DNA of 64,000 nt from Thermogemmatispora aurantia (GTDB lineage: Bacteria; Chloroflexota; Ktedonobacteria; Ktedonobacterales; Ktedonobacteraceae): the NCBI RefSeq assembly GCF_008974285.1, contig NZ_BKZV01000004.1, positions 232,752 to 296,751 of the forward strand, read 5' to 3'. The notes beneath the pieces are model-generated. The model made no database searches, was not told the origin of the DNA, and was given only the letters and a program-made list of their open reading frames with translations. The position numbers and the translations under genes are program-made. Shown here piece by piece: positions 26,717 through 34,961 of the stretch. Numbering within the stretch: position 1 is the first letter of the stretch; each line of letters starts with the position of its first letter.

Positions 26717-29020
26717 ATGATAGACTATGCAGGGCAACGACTCGGTAACTACCGTCTGCTCAAGGTGCTTGGCAGCGGCGGCTTTGCCCGCGTCTACCTG
26801 GGCGAGCACATCTATCTCAAAACGCCAGCAGCGATCAAGGTGTTACAGACGCGCCTGACGCAGGATGCCCTCAATCAATTTCTGGCTGAGGCGCGCACGA
26901 TTGCGCGTCTCTCGCATCCGAACATCATCCGCGTATTGGAATTTGGCATTCAGGACGAGACACCCTATCTTGTGATGAACTACGCCCCCTACGGCTCACT
27001 GCGCCAGCGTCATCCTGCCGGCAGTGTCTTGACACCGGGGCGAGTGCTCTCCTATGTGCGCCAGATGGCAGCGGCTCTACAGTATGCGCACGAGCGCCAG
27101 ATTATCCATCGCGATGTCAAGCCTGAGAATATGCTGCTCGGCGATAATTTCGTGCTGCTGCTGAGCGACTTTGGCATTGCCATGCGCGCCCCGGGGACTG
27201 GCGTGACGCGTACGCCCTATGCGCCGCCCAACGCCGCCGGCACGACAACCTATATGGCGCCAGAGCAGATCGACGGAGCACCAACGCCGGCTAGCGATCA
27301 GTATGCCCTGGGGGTGGTCGTCTACGAGTGGCTTTGTGGCAGTCCACCCTTTGTTGGCGGGGAGATGCTGGTTGCCCTGCAGCATCTGCAGGCCTCCCCA
27401 CCGCCGTTGCGTGAGAAACAGCCCACCATCTCGCCAGCCATCGAGATGGTGGTCCTTAAGGCCCTGGCCAAAGACCCGCGCGAGCGCTTTGCCAGCGTCG
27501 CCGACTTTGCCCGCGCCCTGGAAGCGGCCTTCGCTCAGGCCGCCGATGAGCCGACCGTTGAGGTCCCCGCGGCCCGGCTGGCAGTTGCTGCTCCCGCCGT
27601 ACCAGAGGTGGAGGCATGGCGTCCAGGCAGGCCGCTACTCTTACCCGCGCGCCTGGCCCCAGCGACTGAAACAGGACGCCAGCCAGCTCAGCCCGCCGCT
27701 CTAGTGGCGCGCGCCGAACGTCCGGAGAGCGCAGAATCATCCGCCGAAGCGCTCTCCGTCGACTCTGCTGAGGCGGCTCCAGCAGTGCCGTCCTCCTCTG
27801 CTGGCACCGAAGCTGACACCGCCAGAGCCGACGCCAGCAGGCCGCGCTCAGCGCCGCTCGCGCTCCCGGCGATGCCCGTGACCCCCGCGCCCCCCTCTCA
27901 GCTACCACGGCGCTGGCTCCGCTGGCTGCGCCCGGCCCTGGAGGCCCTGCCCCTGGGCAGACCGCTAACTCCCGCGCAGCCGCTCTCGCGCCGCCAGGCC
28001 CTGATCAGAATCGGGGCCCTGGCCCTGCTCAGCGCCGCTACCTGCGATCTTGCCGTGACCACTCTGGAGGAGCAGCTAGCTTCGCTGCGTGGCCTGGGTC
28101 AGCCTCCGGCTCCAGCCTCTCACCCGCGTCCTACGGCTACCGCCCAGGCCAGGCCATCACCCTCGCCTACCCGGCAGCCGGCCAGCCCAACCCCACAGGC
28201 CCAGGCGACCGCCCAGGCCCTCATCATGGGCATTAACAGCCGTCCTGCCCTGGCCTCCTGGGGTGTGCGCCAGCTCGATCTCTTTATTCGCGCTGTCGAC
28301 AATACGCTCTGGCATCGCCATTTCGACGGGCACTGGCACAACTGGGAGCAGCTCACTGGCTCGCTGGCCTTCGATCCCGTGGCCGTAGCCTGGGGTCCTG
28401 AGCGCTTCGATCTCTTTGTGCGCGGCGTCGACAATAGCCTGCTGCATTGCTGGTTTGATGGCTCCTGGCACAACTGGGAGAGCCTGGGCGGCTCGCTGAC
28501 CTCGAATCCGGCAGTGGCCTCCTGGGGGGCCGGACGCCTGGATGTCTTCGCCCGCGGCGTCGATAACGCCCTCTGGCACAAGTGGTACGACGGCCTCTGG
28601 CATGACTGGGAGTCGCTGGGCGGCATGATCACCTCGGCCCCGGCAGCCGTCTCCTGGGGCCCGGGCCGCCTGGATGTCTTCGCCCGCGGCGGCGATAATG
28701 CTCTCTGGCACCGCGCCTTTGACAACAGCTGGGGCCCCTGGGAGTCCCTCGGCGGCAGCTTCATCTACGATCCTACCGCGGCCTCGTGGGGCAGCCACCG
28801 CCTGGATGTCTTCGCCTGCTCGCCCGCCGGCTCACTCCTGCACCTGGCCTACGACGGCAGCTGGCACTCCTGGGAATCATTCGGTGGACATCTGGTCTCG
28901 TCGCCGACCGCCATCTCCTGGGGGCCTGCCTATATCGATGTATTTGCGCGCACTGACACAAATGCTCTGCAGCACCTGTGGTTCGATGGCAGCTGGCACC
29001 CCTGGACGCTGCTCAACTGA
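26717..29020 (+). CDS. Ser/Thr protein kinase fused to a PLL-type (DUF346) lectin-like propeller
   Basis: Protein of 767 residues. A bacterial Hanks-type kinase domain (about 9-275) shows the glycine loop LGSGGFARVYLG, the catalytic HRDVKPEN, DFG and YMAPEQ motifs, so it should be active. A Pro/Ala-rich linker follows, then a hydrophobic stretch (RIGALALLSAATCDLAV, about 435-452) that could cross the membrane. From about 505 to the end are six repeats of about 43 residues with the pattern SWG-x4-LDVFARG-x-DN-x-LWH and W-x2-WE. These are DUF346/PLL-like propeller blades, whose relatives bind sugars. I infer a receptor kinase reading a glycan outside and phosphorylating inside. The transcript has a TATAAT promoter with paired dyads. 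Confidence 0.85.
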   Translation: MIDYAGQRLGNYRLLKVLGSGGFARVYLGEHIYLKTPAAIKVLQTRLTQDALNQFLAEARTIARLSHPNIIRVLEFGIQDETPYLVMNYAPYGSLRQRHPAGSVLTPGRVLSYVRQMAAALQYAHERQIIHRDVKPENMLLGDNFVLLLSDFGIAMRAPGTGVTRTPYAPPNAAGTTTYMAPEQIDGAPTPASDQYALGVVVYEWLCGSPPFVGGEMLVALQHLQASPPPLREKQPTISPAIEMVVLKALAKDPRERFASVADFARALEAAFAQAADEPTVEVPAARLAVAAPAVPEVEAWRPGRPLLLPARLAPATETGRQPAQPAALVARAERPESAESSAEALSVDSAEAAPAVPSSSAGTEADTARADASRPRSAPLALPAMPVTPAPPSQLPRRWLRWLRPALEALPLGRPLTPAQPLSRRQALIRIGALALLSAATCDLAVTTLEEQLASLRGLGQPPAPASHPRPTATAQARPSPSPTRQPASPTPQAQATAQALIMGINSRPALASWGVRQLDLFIRAVDNTLWHRHFDGHWHNWEQLTGSLAFDPVAVAWGPERFDLFVRGVDNSLLHCWFDGSWHNWESLGGSLTSNPAVASWGAGRLDVFARGVDNALWHKWYDGLWHDWESLGGMITSAPAAVSWGPGRLDVFARGGDNALWHRAFDNSWGPWESLGGSFIYDPTAASWGSHRLDVFACSPAGSLLHLAYDGSWHSWESFGGHLVSSPTAISWGPAYIDVFARTDTNALQHLWFDGSWHPWTLLN

Positions 29021-29325
29021 GCCAGGCTACTACGCTGCATCTTCCTGCTTGACGTGCCATCCCTGATGGTCTATCCTGGAGCATGTCCCTGTGGGTTGGC
29101 CGCATGCAAGAAGGAGGAACTGCCGCCTGCCGTGCCCACGAGAGCTTGATTATGGCCGATGTGTAGGTATTTGCCTGCTATGCCGACGCAGACCGGTAGC
29201 GTGAGAGCAATCGACAGCGCTGAGTAGCTCCTCGGGCGACTGTTTTCCTGTTTGCCTGCCTGCCCTGGATGCGCCTGGCCTCACCGTTCGCTGGAAGTTC
29301 AGAGAAAGGACGGAACAGAAACGCA
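29021..29325. other. Intergenic region without recognisable features
   Basis: About 305 bases between the kinase and the methyltransferase genes on the same strand. I find no T-tailed hairpin and no convincing promoter. Confidence 0.4.
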
Positions 29326-30213
29326 ATGGCTACCTCTGATCATCCTGCCCCCTCTCCCGAGCCTACCGCCCAGAGTCAGTATACGATCGATGCTGAGGAT
29401 GCTGCCGAGACCTCGCGCCTGATGATGCAGGACCAGCTGCTGACGCAGGCTATGGGGGGCTTGCTGCCCGAGTTGACAGCGGAGGAACTCGGCGGCGTGC
29501 GCCGGGTCCTTGATATCGGCTGCGGCCCCGGTGGCTGGGCGCTGGCGCTGGCGGCTGCCTATCCCTCGATGGAGATCGTCGGCTTCGATATCAGCGAGAC
29601 GATGATCCGCTACGCCTTTGCTCAGGCACGCGTGCGCGGCCTGACGAACGTCTCTTTCGAAGTGATGGATGCCCGCCAGCCTCTGGCCTTTCACGACGCC
29701 TCGTTTGATCTGATCAATGCCCGCTGGATCTTCGCCTTTATGGATCAGGAGAGCTGGCGCTCACTGATCGCTGAATGCTGGCGCCTGCTGCGCCCTGGCG
29801 GCCTACTGCGCCTCTCAGAGCCTGAATTGACAGTGACGAATAGCCCGGCGTTTCAGGAGATGATGGGCCATCTCTACACGGCCCTGGCTCGCCTGAAGCG
29901 TACCTTTTCGGTCGATGGCCATACCAGCGGCGTGCCCTATATGCTCGGCAAGCTGCTGTCGGAGGCCGGCTTTGTAGCCATCCGCAAGGCGCCGTATGTT
30001 GTCGATGGCTCCTATGGCAGCGAAATGTATGCTATCAGCGTGAAAGATGCAGAGGTGGCTTTCGCTCTGACGAAGCCATTCTTGCTGCGCTTCGCCTCGC
30101 TGAGCGAAACCGAGTTTGATGCCCTCTATGAACGGATGCTGTTGGAGATGCTGAGCGAAGACCACGTTGGCCTCTGCTATGCCCTGACCATCTGTGGACG
30201 CAAGCCCAGCTAG
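29326..30213 (+). CDS. Class I SAM-dependent methyltransferase
   Basis: Cytoplasmic methyltransferase of about 295 residues. SAM motif I is VLDIGCGPGGWALALA, followed by the acidic motif II end GFDIS and the post-I motif FDLINARWIFAF, as in UbiE/Methyltransf_25-type proteins. The C-terminal third varies between families and gives no hint of substrate. I start at ATG 29326, since a GAAAGGA lies upstream; an in-frame ATG at 29269 has no ribosome-binding site. It sits between two Ser/Thr kinases and before yjbQ, which does not explain its role. Confidence 0.8.
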   Translation: MATSDHPAPSPEPTAQSQYTIDAEDAAETSRLMMQDQLLTQAMGGLLPELTAEELGGVRRVLDIGCGPGGWALALAAAYPSMEIVGFDISETMIRYAFAQARVRGLTNVSFEVMDARQPLAFHDASFDLINARWIFAFMDQESWRSLIAECWRLLRPGGLLRLSEPELTVTNSPAFQEMMGHLYTALARLKRTFSVDGHTSGVPYMLGKLLSEAGFVAIRKAPYVVDGSYGSEMYAISVKDAEVAFALTKPFLLRFASLSETEFDALYERMLLEMLSEDHVGLCYALTICGRKPS

Positions 30214-30355
30214 CAACCTGGATGCCTGCCGGTAGAGGTCGCGAGCTGAGATCGGCCAGCCCCGGACAGAACAGACTCCCGCCCCGGCGCGGGCGGCTCT
30301 GGTCGGGCCTGGCGAGATGGAGAGACGCTACTGCAGAATACTGGAGGATCAAGCT

Positions 30356-30757
30356 ATGGCTGAAATGAAAATTCTGGCCGTCGAAACCCGTGACAAGGAT
30401 CAAGTCATCGATATCACCGATACAATAGAGCAACATCTGCGCAACGTGCAGCAAGAGAATGGCCTGTGTACAATCTTTGTGCCACATACGACCTGCGCGG
30501 TGGCGGCGATGGACCTTGATCCGGGCACCGACCTCGATTTTCTAGATGCCTTGCGCCGTCTGCTGCCGCCGATCCGCTACCGGCACCCCCACGATCCGGC
30601 CCATGCGCCCGACCATATTCTGGCGACCCTGATTGGACCATCGCTCGTCGTGCCCTACGCCCGGAGCCGCCTGCTGCTGGGTACCTGGCAGCGCGTCGTG
30701 CTGGTTGAGCTGGATGGACCACGGCGCCGCACCCTGCACCTGACTTGCTCCAGTTAA
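30356..30757 (+). CDS. yjbQ: YjbQ/UPF0047 family protein
   Basis: Small protein of 133 residues. The family signature is present: the HTTCAV loop (usually HTTAAV) in VPHTTCAVAAMDLDPG, the YRH segment with nearby acidic and histidine residues (YRHPHDPAHAPDH), and LLGTWQRVVLVELDGPR at the end. Members are single-domain proteins linked to thiamin-phosphate-synthase-like activity in E. coli; the physiological role is unclear. GGAGG eight bases before the ATG at 30356 decides the start over an upstream in-frame ATG. Confidence 0.9.
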   Translation: MAEMKILAVETRDKDQVIDITDTIEQHLRNVQQENGLCTIFVPHTTCAVAAMDLDPGTDLDFLDALRRLLPPIRYRHPHDPAHAPDHILATLIGPSLVVPYARSRLLLGTWQRVVLVELDGPRRRTLHLTCSS

Positions 30758-30781
30758 TTGTCCGCCTGGAGATGACTCCCG

Positions 30782-30806
30782 GGAGGCTGACTTCACTTCA
30801 GCCTCC
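30782..30806 (+). terminator. Hairpin after yjbQ
   Basis: GGAGGCTGA (30782-30790) pairs perfectly with TCAGCCTCC (30798-30806) around a 7-base loop, 24 bases after the yjbQ stop. A T-rich tail is lacking immediately downstream, so it is a probable but not certain terminator. Confidence 0.6.
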
Positions 30807-31033
30807 TGACTCTGACCTTGACCCGTTTTGCTCCTCCCTCTGATGGTCGCTGCTCTCCGGTGTGCTATCCTAAGAAGCGGCCTCTCTTGCCAGGAAGATT
30901 TTGGTGTGCTATGCTCTCCACAGGAATCAATTTGTTAAATATAACTGCGCTTTCATTCTGTTTCCGTTGCTATGTGTTGTTGAACAGAGGCCCTGGACAA
31001 GCCTGGTAAGCGCTCCTGAGCAAGGGGGGCCCC

Positions 31034-32623
31034 ATGAGTATCGAGATTAAGTGTTCAGATCTGCTCGGCCAGCGCGTCGGCCACTACCAGCTGGTCGAGG
31101 TCCTTGGGAGCGGTGGTTTTGCCTGCGTCTATCGCGGCCAGTGGGGAGCAGGCCAGGAGGTAGCGCTCAAGATCAGCCGGCGCTCGCTGGATTCGCCAGA
31201 GAGCCGCTCGGACTTCGAGCGCGAGGTGCGCATCGTTTCGCGTCTCAATCATCCCAACATTATCAGACTCCTCGACTATGGCATCTATGAGGTGGAGCTA
31301 CACGGCCAACAGCTCGCCCTCCCCTACCTGGTGATGCCGCTGGCCCCCGGTGGCAGCCTGCGTCAACTCATCCCCCGTGGCCAGCGCCTCCCGCTGGAGC
31401 AGGTGGTAATCTACGTCCAGCAGGTGGCCGCGGCTCTGCAGTATGCTCACGACTTCCGCGAGCCTGATGGGCGGGCGAACGCTATTCTGCACCTTGACGT
31501 CAAGCCGGCGAACATGCTCGTCGGGGAGCGCGGTCAGATCTGGCTGAGCGATTTCGGTATTGCCATCATCGGACATAAGACGCTGCGAGCCGCTGATCCG
31601 CAAGCGGCTGCTCAGGCCTGGCCCACAGAGGAAGCGGTGTGGGGCTCGCCCGAATACATGGCGCCCGAGCGATTTGATGGTCAGCGCCGCCGCGCCAGCG
31701 ATCAGTATGCGCTGGCTGTGACCTGCTATGAATGGCTGGCTGGCGCTCCGCCCTTCAGCAGCAGTGCTCCGGACCTGCTGGCTCGCCAGCAAGAACTGAT
31801 GCGGCTCCAGCGGACGCAGCCACCGCCATCGCTGACAGCTCGCTTTGGTGATATTCCCCCAGCAGTTGAGGCCGTGATCTTGAAGGCCCTGGCCAAGGAA
31901 CCCGATCTGCGCTATCCATCGGTCAAGGCGTTCGCCGAGGCCCTGGAGCAGGCTGTCGCCCAGAGCCGCCCGTCGCAGTTCAGAGCCAGGCCCGCGCCTG
32001 GGCCCATGACTGTCGCTCCACCCCCGCCTCTCTCCCCTCCGCCCTTCCCACCTCTTTCGACGCCTGGTCCCATGCCGACCTCAACGCCGGCCTCGCCATC
32101 GCCAGCGATCTTCCTCGGAAGCCAGTCCTTCCTCCCAGGCGCCGGCGCTGTCTCGGGCACGCTCCCCGCGTTCTCCGCTGGCTTCCTCAAGGAACCCGCC
32201 TTCTCACTGGTGCCGCCGGTGGCCAAACCTGCGCATTTCTTTAGCGGTCACCGCTCCTTTCTTCTTCTACCTGATTTCAGACTATTCCGCTTTACTCATT
32301 GTCTGCTCATTGTCCTGGCCGGACTGCTTCTACTGGTCACACTGCCGAAACTGTGGCCTCTGATTCTGCTCGCCATTCCTCTGATGATCGCTTTCTTTTA
32401 CCTGTCGATTAGTCGTCGTAAGCCCCTGGCGATGCAATTGCTGGCGTTACCCGTGGCTCTCTATTATGCCGTGAGTTGTGGGCAGCTCTGTATGTGGCTG
32501 ATCGCGCGATTCGGGCCTGGGCTGCCGCTCCTCTCCCTGGTGGCGCTGCTGCCAGCCCTGGCCGCTTGCGGCGCCGCGCTCTATAGCATCCACCGCTATG
32601 GAGTACAACGCCTGCGCTGGTGA
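31034..32623 (+). CDS. Ser/Thr protein kinase with C-terminal membrane helices
   Basis: Protein of 529 residues. The kinase domain (about 9-300) has the glycine loop LGSGGFACVYRG, a catalytic loop HLDVKPAN in which the usual HRD arginine is Leu, the DFG and YMAPER motifs. Loss of that arginine makes it a non-RD kinase, normally not dependent on activation-loop phosphorylation. A Pro-rich linker (about 315-400) leads to about four hydrophobic helices (about 420-515). The AT-rich 130 bases upstream probably hold the promoter. It is 168 bases ahead of the vWA gene and in the same direction, so it may be the first gene of the TerY-P/GTPase cluster or an independent sensor. Confidence 0.85.
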   Translation: MSIEIKCSDLLGQRVGHYQLVEVLGSGGFACVYRGQWGAGQEVALKISRRSLDSPESRSDFEREVRIVSRLNHPNIIRLLDYGIYEVELHGQQLALPYLVMPLAPGGSLRQLIPRGQRLPLEQVVIYVQQVAAALQYAHDFREPDGRANAILHLDVKPANMLVGERGQIWLSDFGIAIIGHKTLRAADPQAAAQAWPTEEAVWGSPEYMAPERFDGQRRRASDQYALAVTCYEWLAGAPPFSSSAPDLLARQQELMRLQRTQPPPSLTARFGDIPPAVEAVILKALAKEPDLRYPSVKAFAEALEQAVAQSRPSQFRARPAPGPMTVAPPPPLSPPPFPPLSTPGPMPTSTPASPSPAIFLGSQSFLPGAGAVSGTLPAFSAGFLKEPAFSLVPPVAKPAHFFSGHRSFLLLPDFRLFRFTHCLLIVLAGLLLLVTLPKLWPLILLAIPLMIAFFYLSISRRKPLAMQLLALPVALYYAVSCGQLCMWLIARFGPGLPLLSLVALLPALAACGAALYSIHRYGVQRLRW

Positions 32624-32791
32624 TGGGTGGAGGAGCACGGCCCAGCGAAGCACGGCCTGGTGCCTGGCCAGCGCTCGCGCTGATCCGCATCTTGATCTAG
32701 GTAAAGATACGCAAATTTATCGCTTAGATGGCGTTCTCCCGGTAGGAGATCAAGCGTCAGCTGTCAGCGGTGAGAGAGGAGCAGAAGAGTT

Positions 32792-33676
32792 ATGCCCTAT
32801 AGCCAGCCGTGGAATAGTCGTCAGCCTGGCTGCCTTATCCTGCTGCTAGACCAATCGGGGTCGATGGATGAGCCGTTTGGCCTGCAACAGGCCGGCGGTG
32901 GGCGACGCAAATGCGAGATGTTGGCGACGGTCGTCAACGGTTTCCTCAACGAGCTGATCACGGCCAACACGGTCATCGACAAGAACGGCATGCCCGAGGT
33001 GCGTCCGCGCGCGGAGGTGGCCATCCTTGGGTACAGCGGGACAAGCGTGACGTCGGCCCTCAAAGGTGGGCTGGGGCGTAAGGAGTTTGTGTCCCTGGGT
33101 GAGCTGCAAGATCAGCCCCTGGCGGTGGAGCGGCGCAAGAAGCGCGAGCTAGATGAAACGGGGACCGTCTACGAGGTCGAGGTCTCCTTCCCGATCTGGG
33201 TGAAGCCGGTCGCTGGTCAGGGAACGCCGATGTGCGCGGCCCTGCGGCGCGCAGCCGAGCTGGCCCAGCGCTGGGCCGCGGCCAATCCCCAGAGCTATCC
33301 GCCGGTAGTGATCAATGTGACCGATGGCATGTCCACCGATGGAGATCCGACCGCCATCGCCCAGGATTTATGTCGCGTGGCCACTGCTGACGGTCAGGCC
33401 CTGCTGTTTACGGTCCACCTGACAAATCTCAACAGTGCGCCGGTGGAGTATCCGGCCACGGAGAGCGAGCTGCCCAACGATCCCTATGCGCAATTGCTCT
33501 TTCGCATCACCAGCCCAGTGCCTGAGACCAGCCTGGCGCAGCTCTCTGCGATGCTGCATCGCGATCTCAGCCCGGGGGCGCGCGGCCTGATCTTCAACGG
33601 CGATGCCGTCTCGGTGCGTCTGATGTTCAATTTCGCCAGTATTCCAGCGACCCAGCTCCTTGATCCGAATCGCTGA
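32792..33676 (+). CDS. vWA domain protein, TerY-like
   Basis: Protein of 294 residues that is almost entirely one von Willebrand A domain. The metal-ion-dependent adhesion site is complete: Asp20-x-Ser22-x-Ser24 in LLLDQSGSM, with the later NVTDGMSTDGDP acidic loop. There is no signal peptide, so it acts in the cytoplasm. TerY-type vWA proteins form a conserved triad with a PP2C phosphatase and a distinctive kinase (TerY-P), and exactly those two follow here. GAGAGGAG lies just before the ATG. In this context it probably scaffolds a metal-dependent complex; the partner is unknown. Confidence 0.85.
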   Translation: MPYSQPWNSRQPGCLILLLDQSGSMDEPFGLQQAGGGRRKCEMLATVVNGFLNELITANTVIDKNGMPEVRPRAEVAILGYSGTSVTSALKGGLGRKEFVSLGELQDQPLAVERRKKRELDETGTVYEVEVSFPIWVKPVAGQGTPMCAALRRAAELAQRWAAANPQSYPPVVINVTDGMSTDGDPTAIAQDLCRVATADGQALLFTVHLTNLNSAPVEYPATESELPNDPYAQLLFRITSPVPETSLAQLSAMLHRDLSPGARGLIFNGDAVSVRLMFNFASIPATQLLDPNR

Positions 33677-33765
33677 AGGACCAGGCTCTGAGTGATGAGC
33701 TGGCACACTGACCAGGCTGAACTCTCTGCGCCATGCCGGCGGGGGGCTGAGGAGGCGATCAGCCA

Positions 33766-34956
33766 ATGTTTGCCGAGATCTCGATTCTGGAATACTGGAA
33801 GTCGGAGCACGACCTCAATACGCTGGAGGATGCCTGCGCTCTCGATGCTGGGCGCGGACTCTTCGCTGTGGCCGATGGTGCCGGGACGACGCTCTTTGCG
33901 CGCCAGTGGGCTATGACGCTGGTGGAACTCTTTGTGTCCTGCCCGTTGCTAAGCGCCGATCCCTTCGAACTGGACTGGTGGCTCGGCCAGGCCCGCGCGC
34001 GCTATACGGAGGGGCTGCCGGCGCCCGAGCGGCTGCCGCCGGCGGTGCGCCAGAAATGGCAGCGTGAGGGTAGCCAGGCAACGCTGGCGGCGCTGCGGGT
34101 CGTCGAGTCGGAGCCGGAGTATGCGCTGGTCAAACTGCTGGCGATCGGCGATAGTTGCCTGCTCTGGCGCCGGGCAGGCAGCGAGGTGGTGGAGTCCTTC
34201 CCGCTGCGTTCTCCGGCTGAGTTCGACAGGCCACCGCTCTGCCTGCCTTCGCAGGCGGCTCTCTTCCGACGCTCTTTCCATCGCCTGCAGGAGCAGTGGC
34301 TGAGGCTCGGGCCGAACGATTGCGTCATGCTGGCCACTGATGCACTGGCGCGCTGGATTCTGGCCGGCGGCGATGGCAGTCTGACCCCCAATCAGTGCTT
34401 TGAGCTGGTGGCCCGGCAGATGCCATCTTCGTGGCAGACCTTCGTCGAGGAGGGCCGTGCGCTGCGAGGACTGGCCGATGACGATTGCACTGCGGTGGTC
34501 CTGACCTGCCGCCGTACGCTGAGCGAGCGCGCTATTCTGCTGGGAACAACGCAGTCGTATCAGGCCACATTGCTGCAGGAACGTCGTCGCGCCTTTGAAG
34601 AGGCACGCCGCGCGGGAGATCGTCGGCGGATGGCCGTGCTCTACGGGGACGGAACCGCTTTCCAGGAGCAGGATCTGGTCATCCTCCCTGGGGAGATCGA
34701 GCTGGCCCGCTGTGTGGCCGAGGCGCTCGATGAGCTGCTCTGGCAGCTACGTCCGCTGCTCAATCGCGCCGATGCGGCTGAGCAGGCGGCTCTGCTCTGG
34801 CAGAGCTATGCCCCGCTCCTGGCTGCTGAGCCATGCTCCGCCTCGCTGCGGCGGACGCTGGCGGCGCTGGGCGTGCCCGGGGTCGCGGTTGAGATCAATG
34901 ACAGTGAAGAGGCTCAGCCGGGCGAGAGGCCCGTCCGGGGAGAAAGGACGGAATAG
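33766..34956 (+). CDS. PP2C-family protein phosphatase of a TerY-P triad
   Basis: Protein of 396 residues. The PP2C core is recognisable from the early acidic pair followed by LFAVADGAGTTLFARQWA (metal-binding Asp37-Gly38), a central MLATDALARWIL, and the late metal-binding DDDCTAVVL. The C-terminal 130 residues are outside the core and helical. It should remove phosphate from Ser/Thr residues of the partner kinase or its substrates. GAGGAGG precedes the ATG by 11 bases. It ends 5 bases before the kinase start, so the two are almost certainly co-translated. Confidence 0.85.
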   Translation: MFAEISILEYWKSEHDLNTLEDACALDAGRGLFAVADGAGTTLFARQWAMTLVELFVSCPLLSADPFELDWWLGQARARYTEGLPAPERLPPAVRQKWQREGSQATLAALRVVESEPEYALVKLLAIGDSCLLWRRAGSEVVESFPLRSPAEFDRPPLCLPSQAALFRRSFHRLQEQWLRLGPNDCVMLATDALARWILAGGDGSLTPNQCFELVARQMPSSWQTFVEEGRALRGLADDDCTAVVLTCRRTLSERAILLGTTQSYQATLLQERRRAFEEARRAGDRRRMAVLYGDGTAFQEQDLVILPGEIELARCVAEALDELLWQLRPLLNRADAAEQAALLWQSYAPLLAAEPCSASLRRTLAALGVPGVAVEINDSEEAQPGERPVRGERTE

Positions 34957-34961
34957 CGCCT

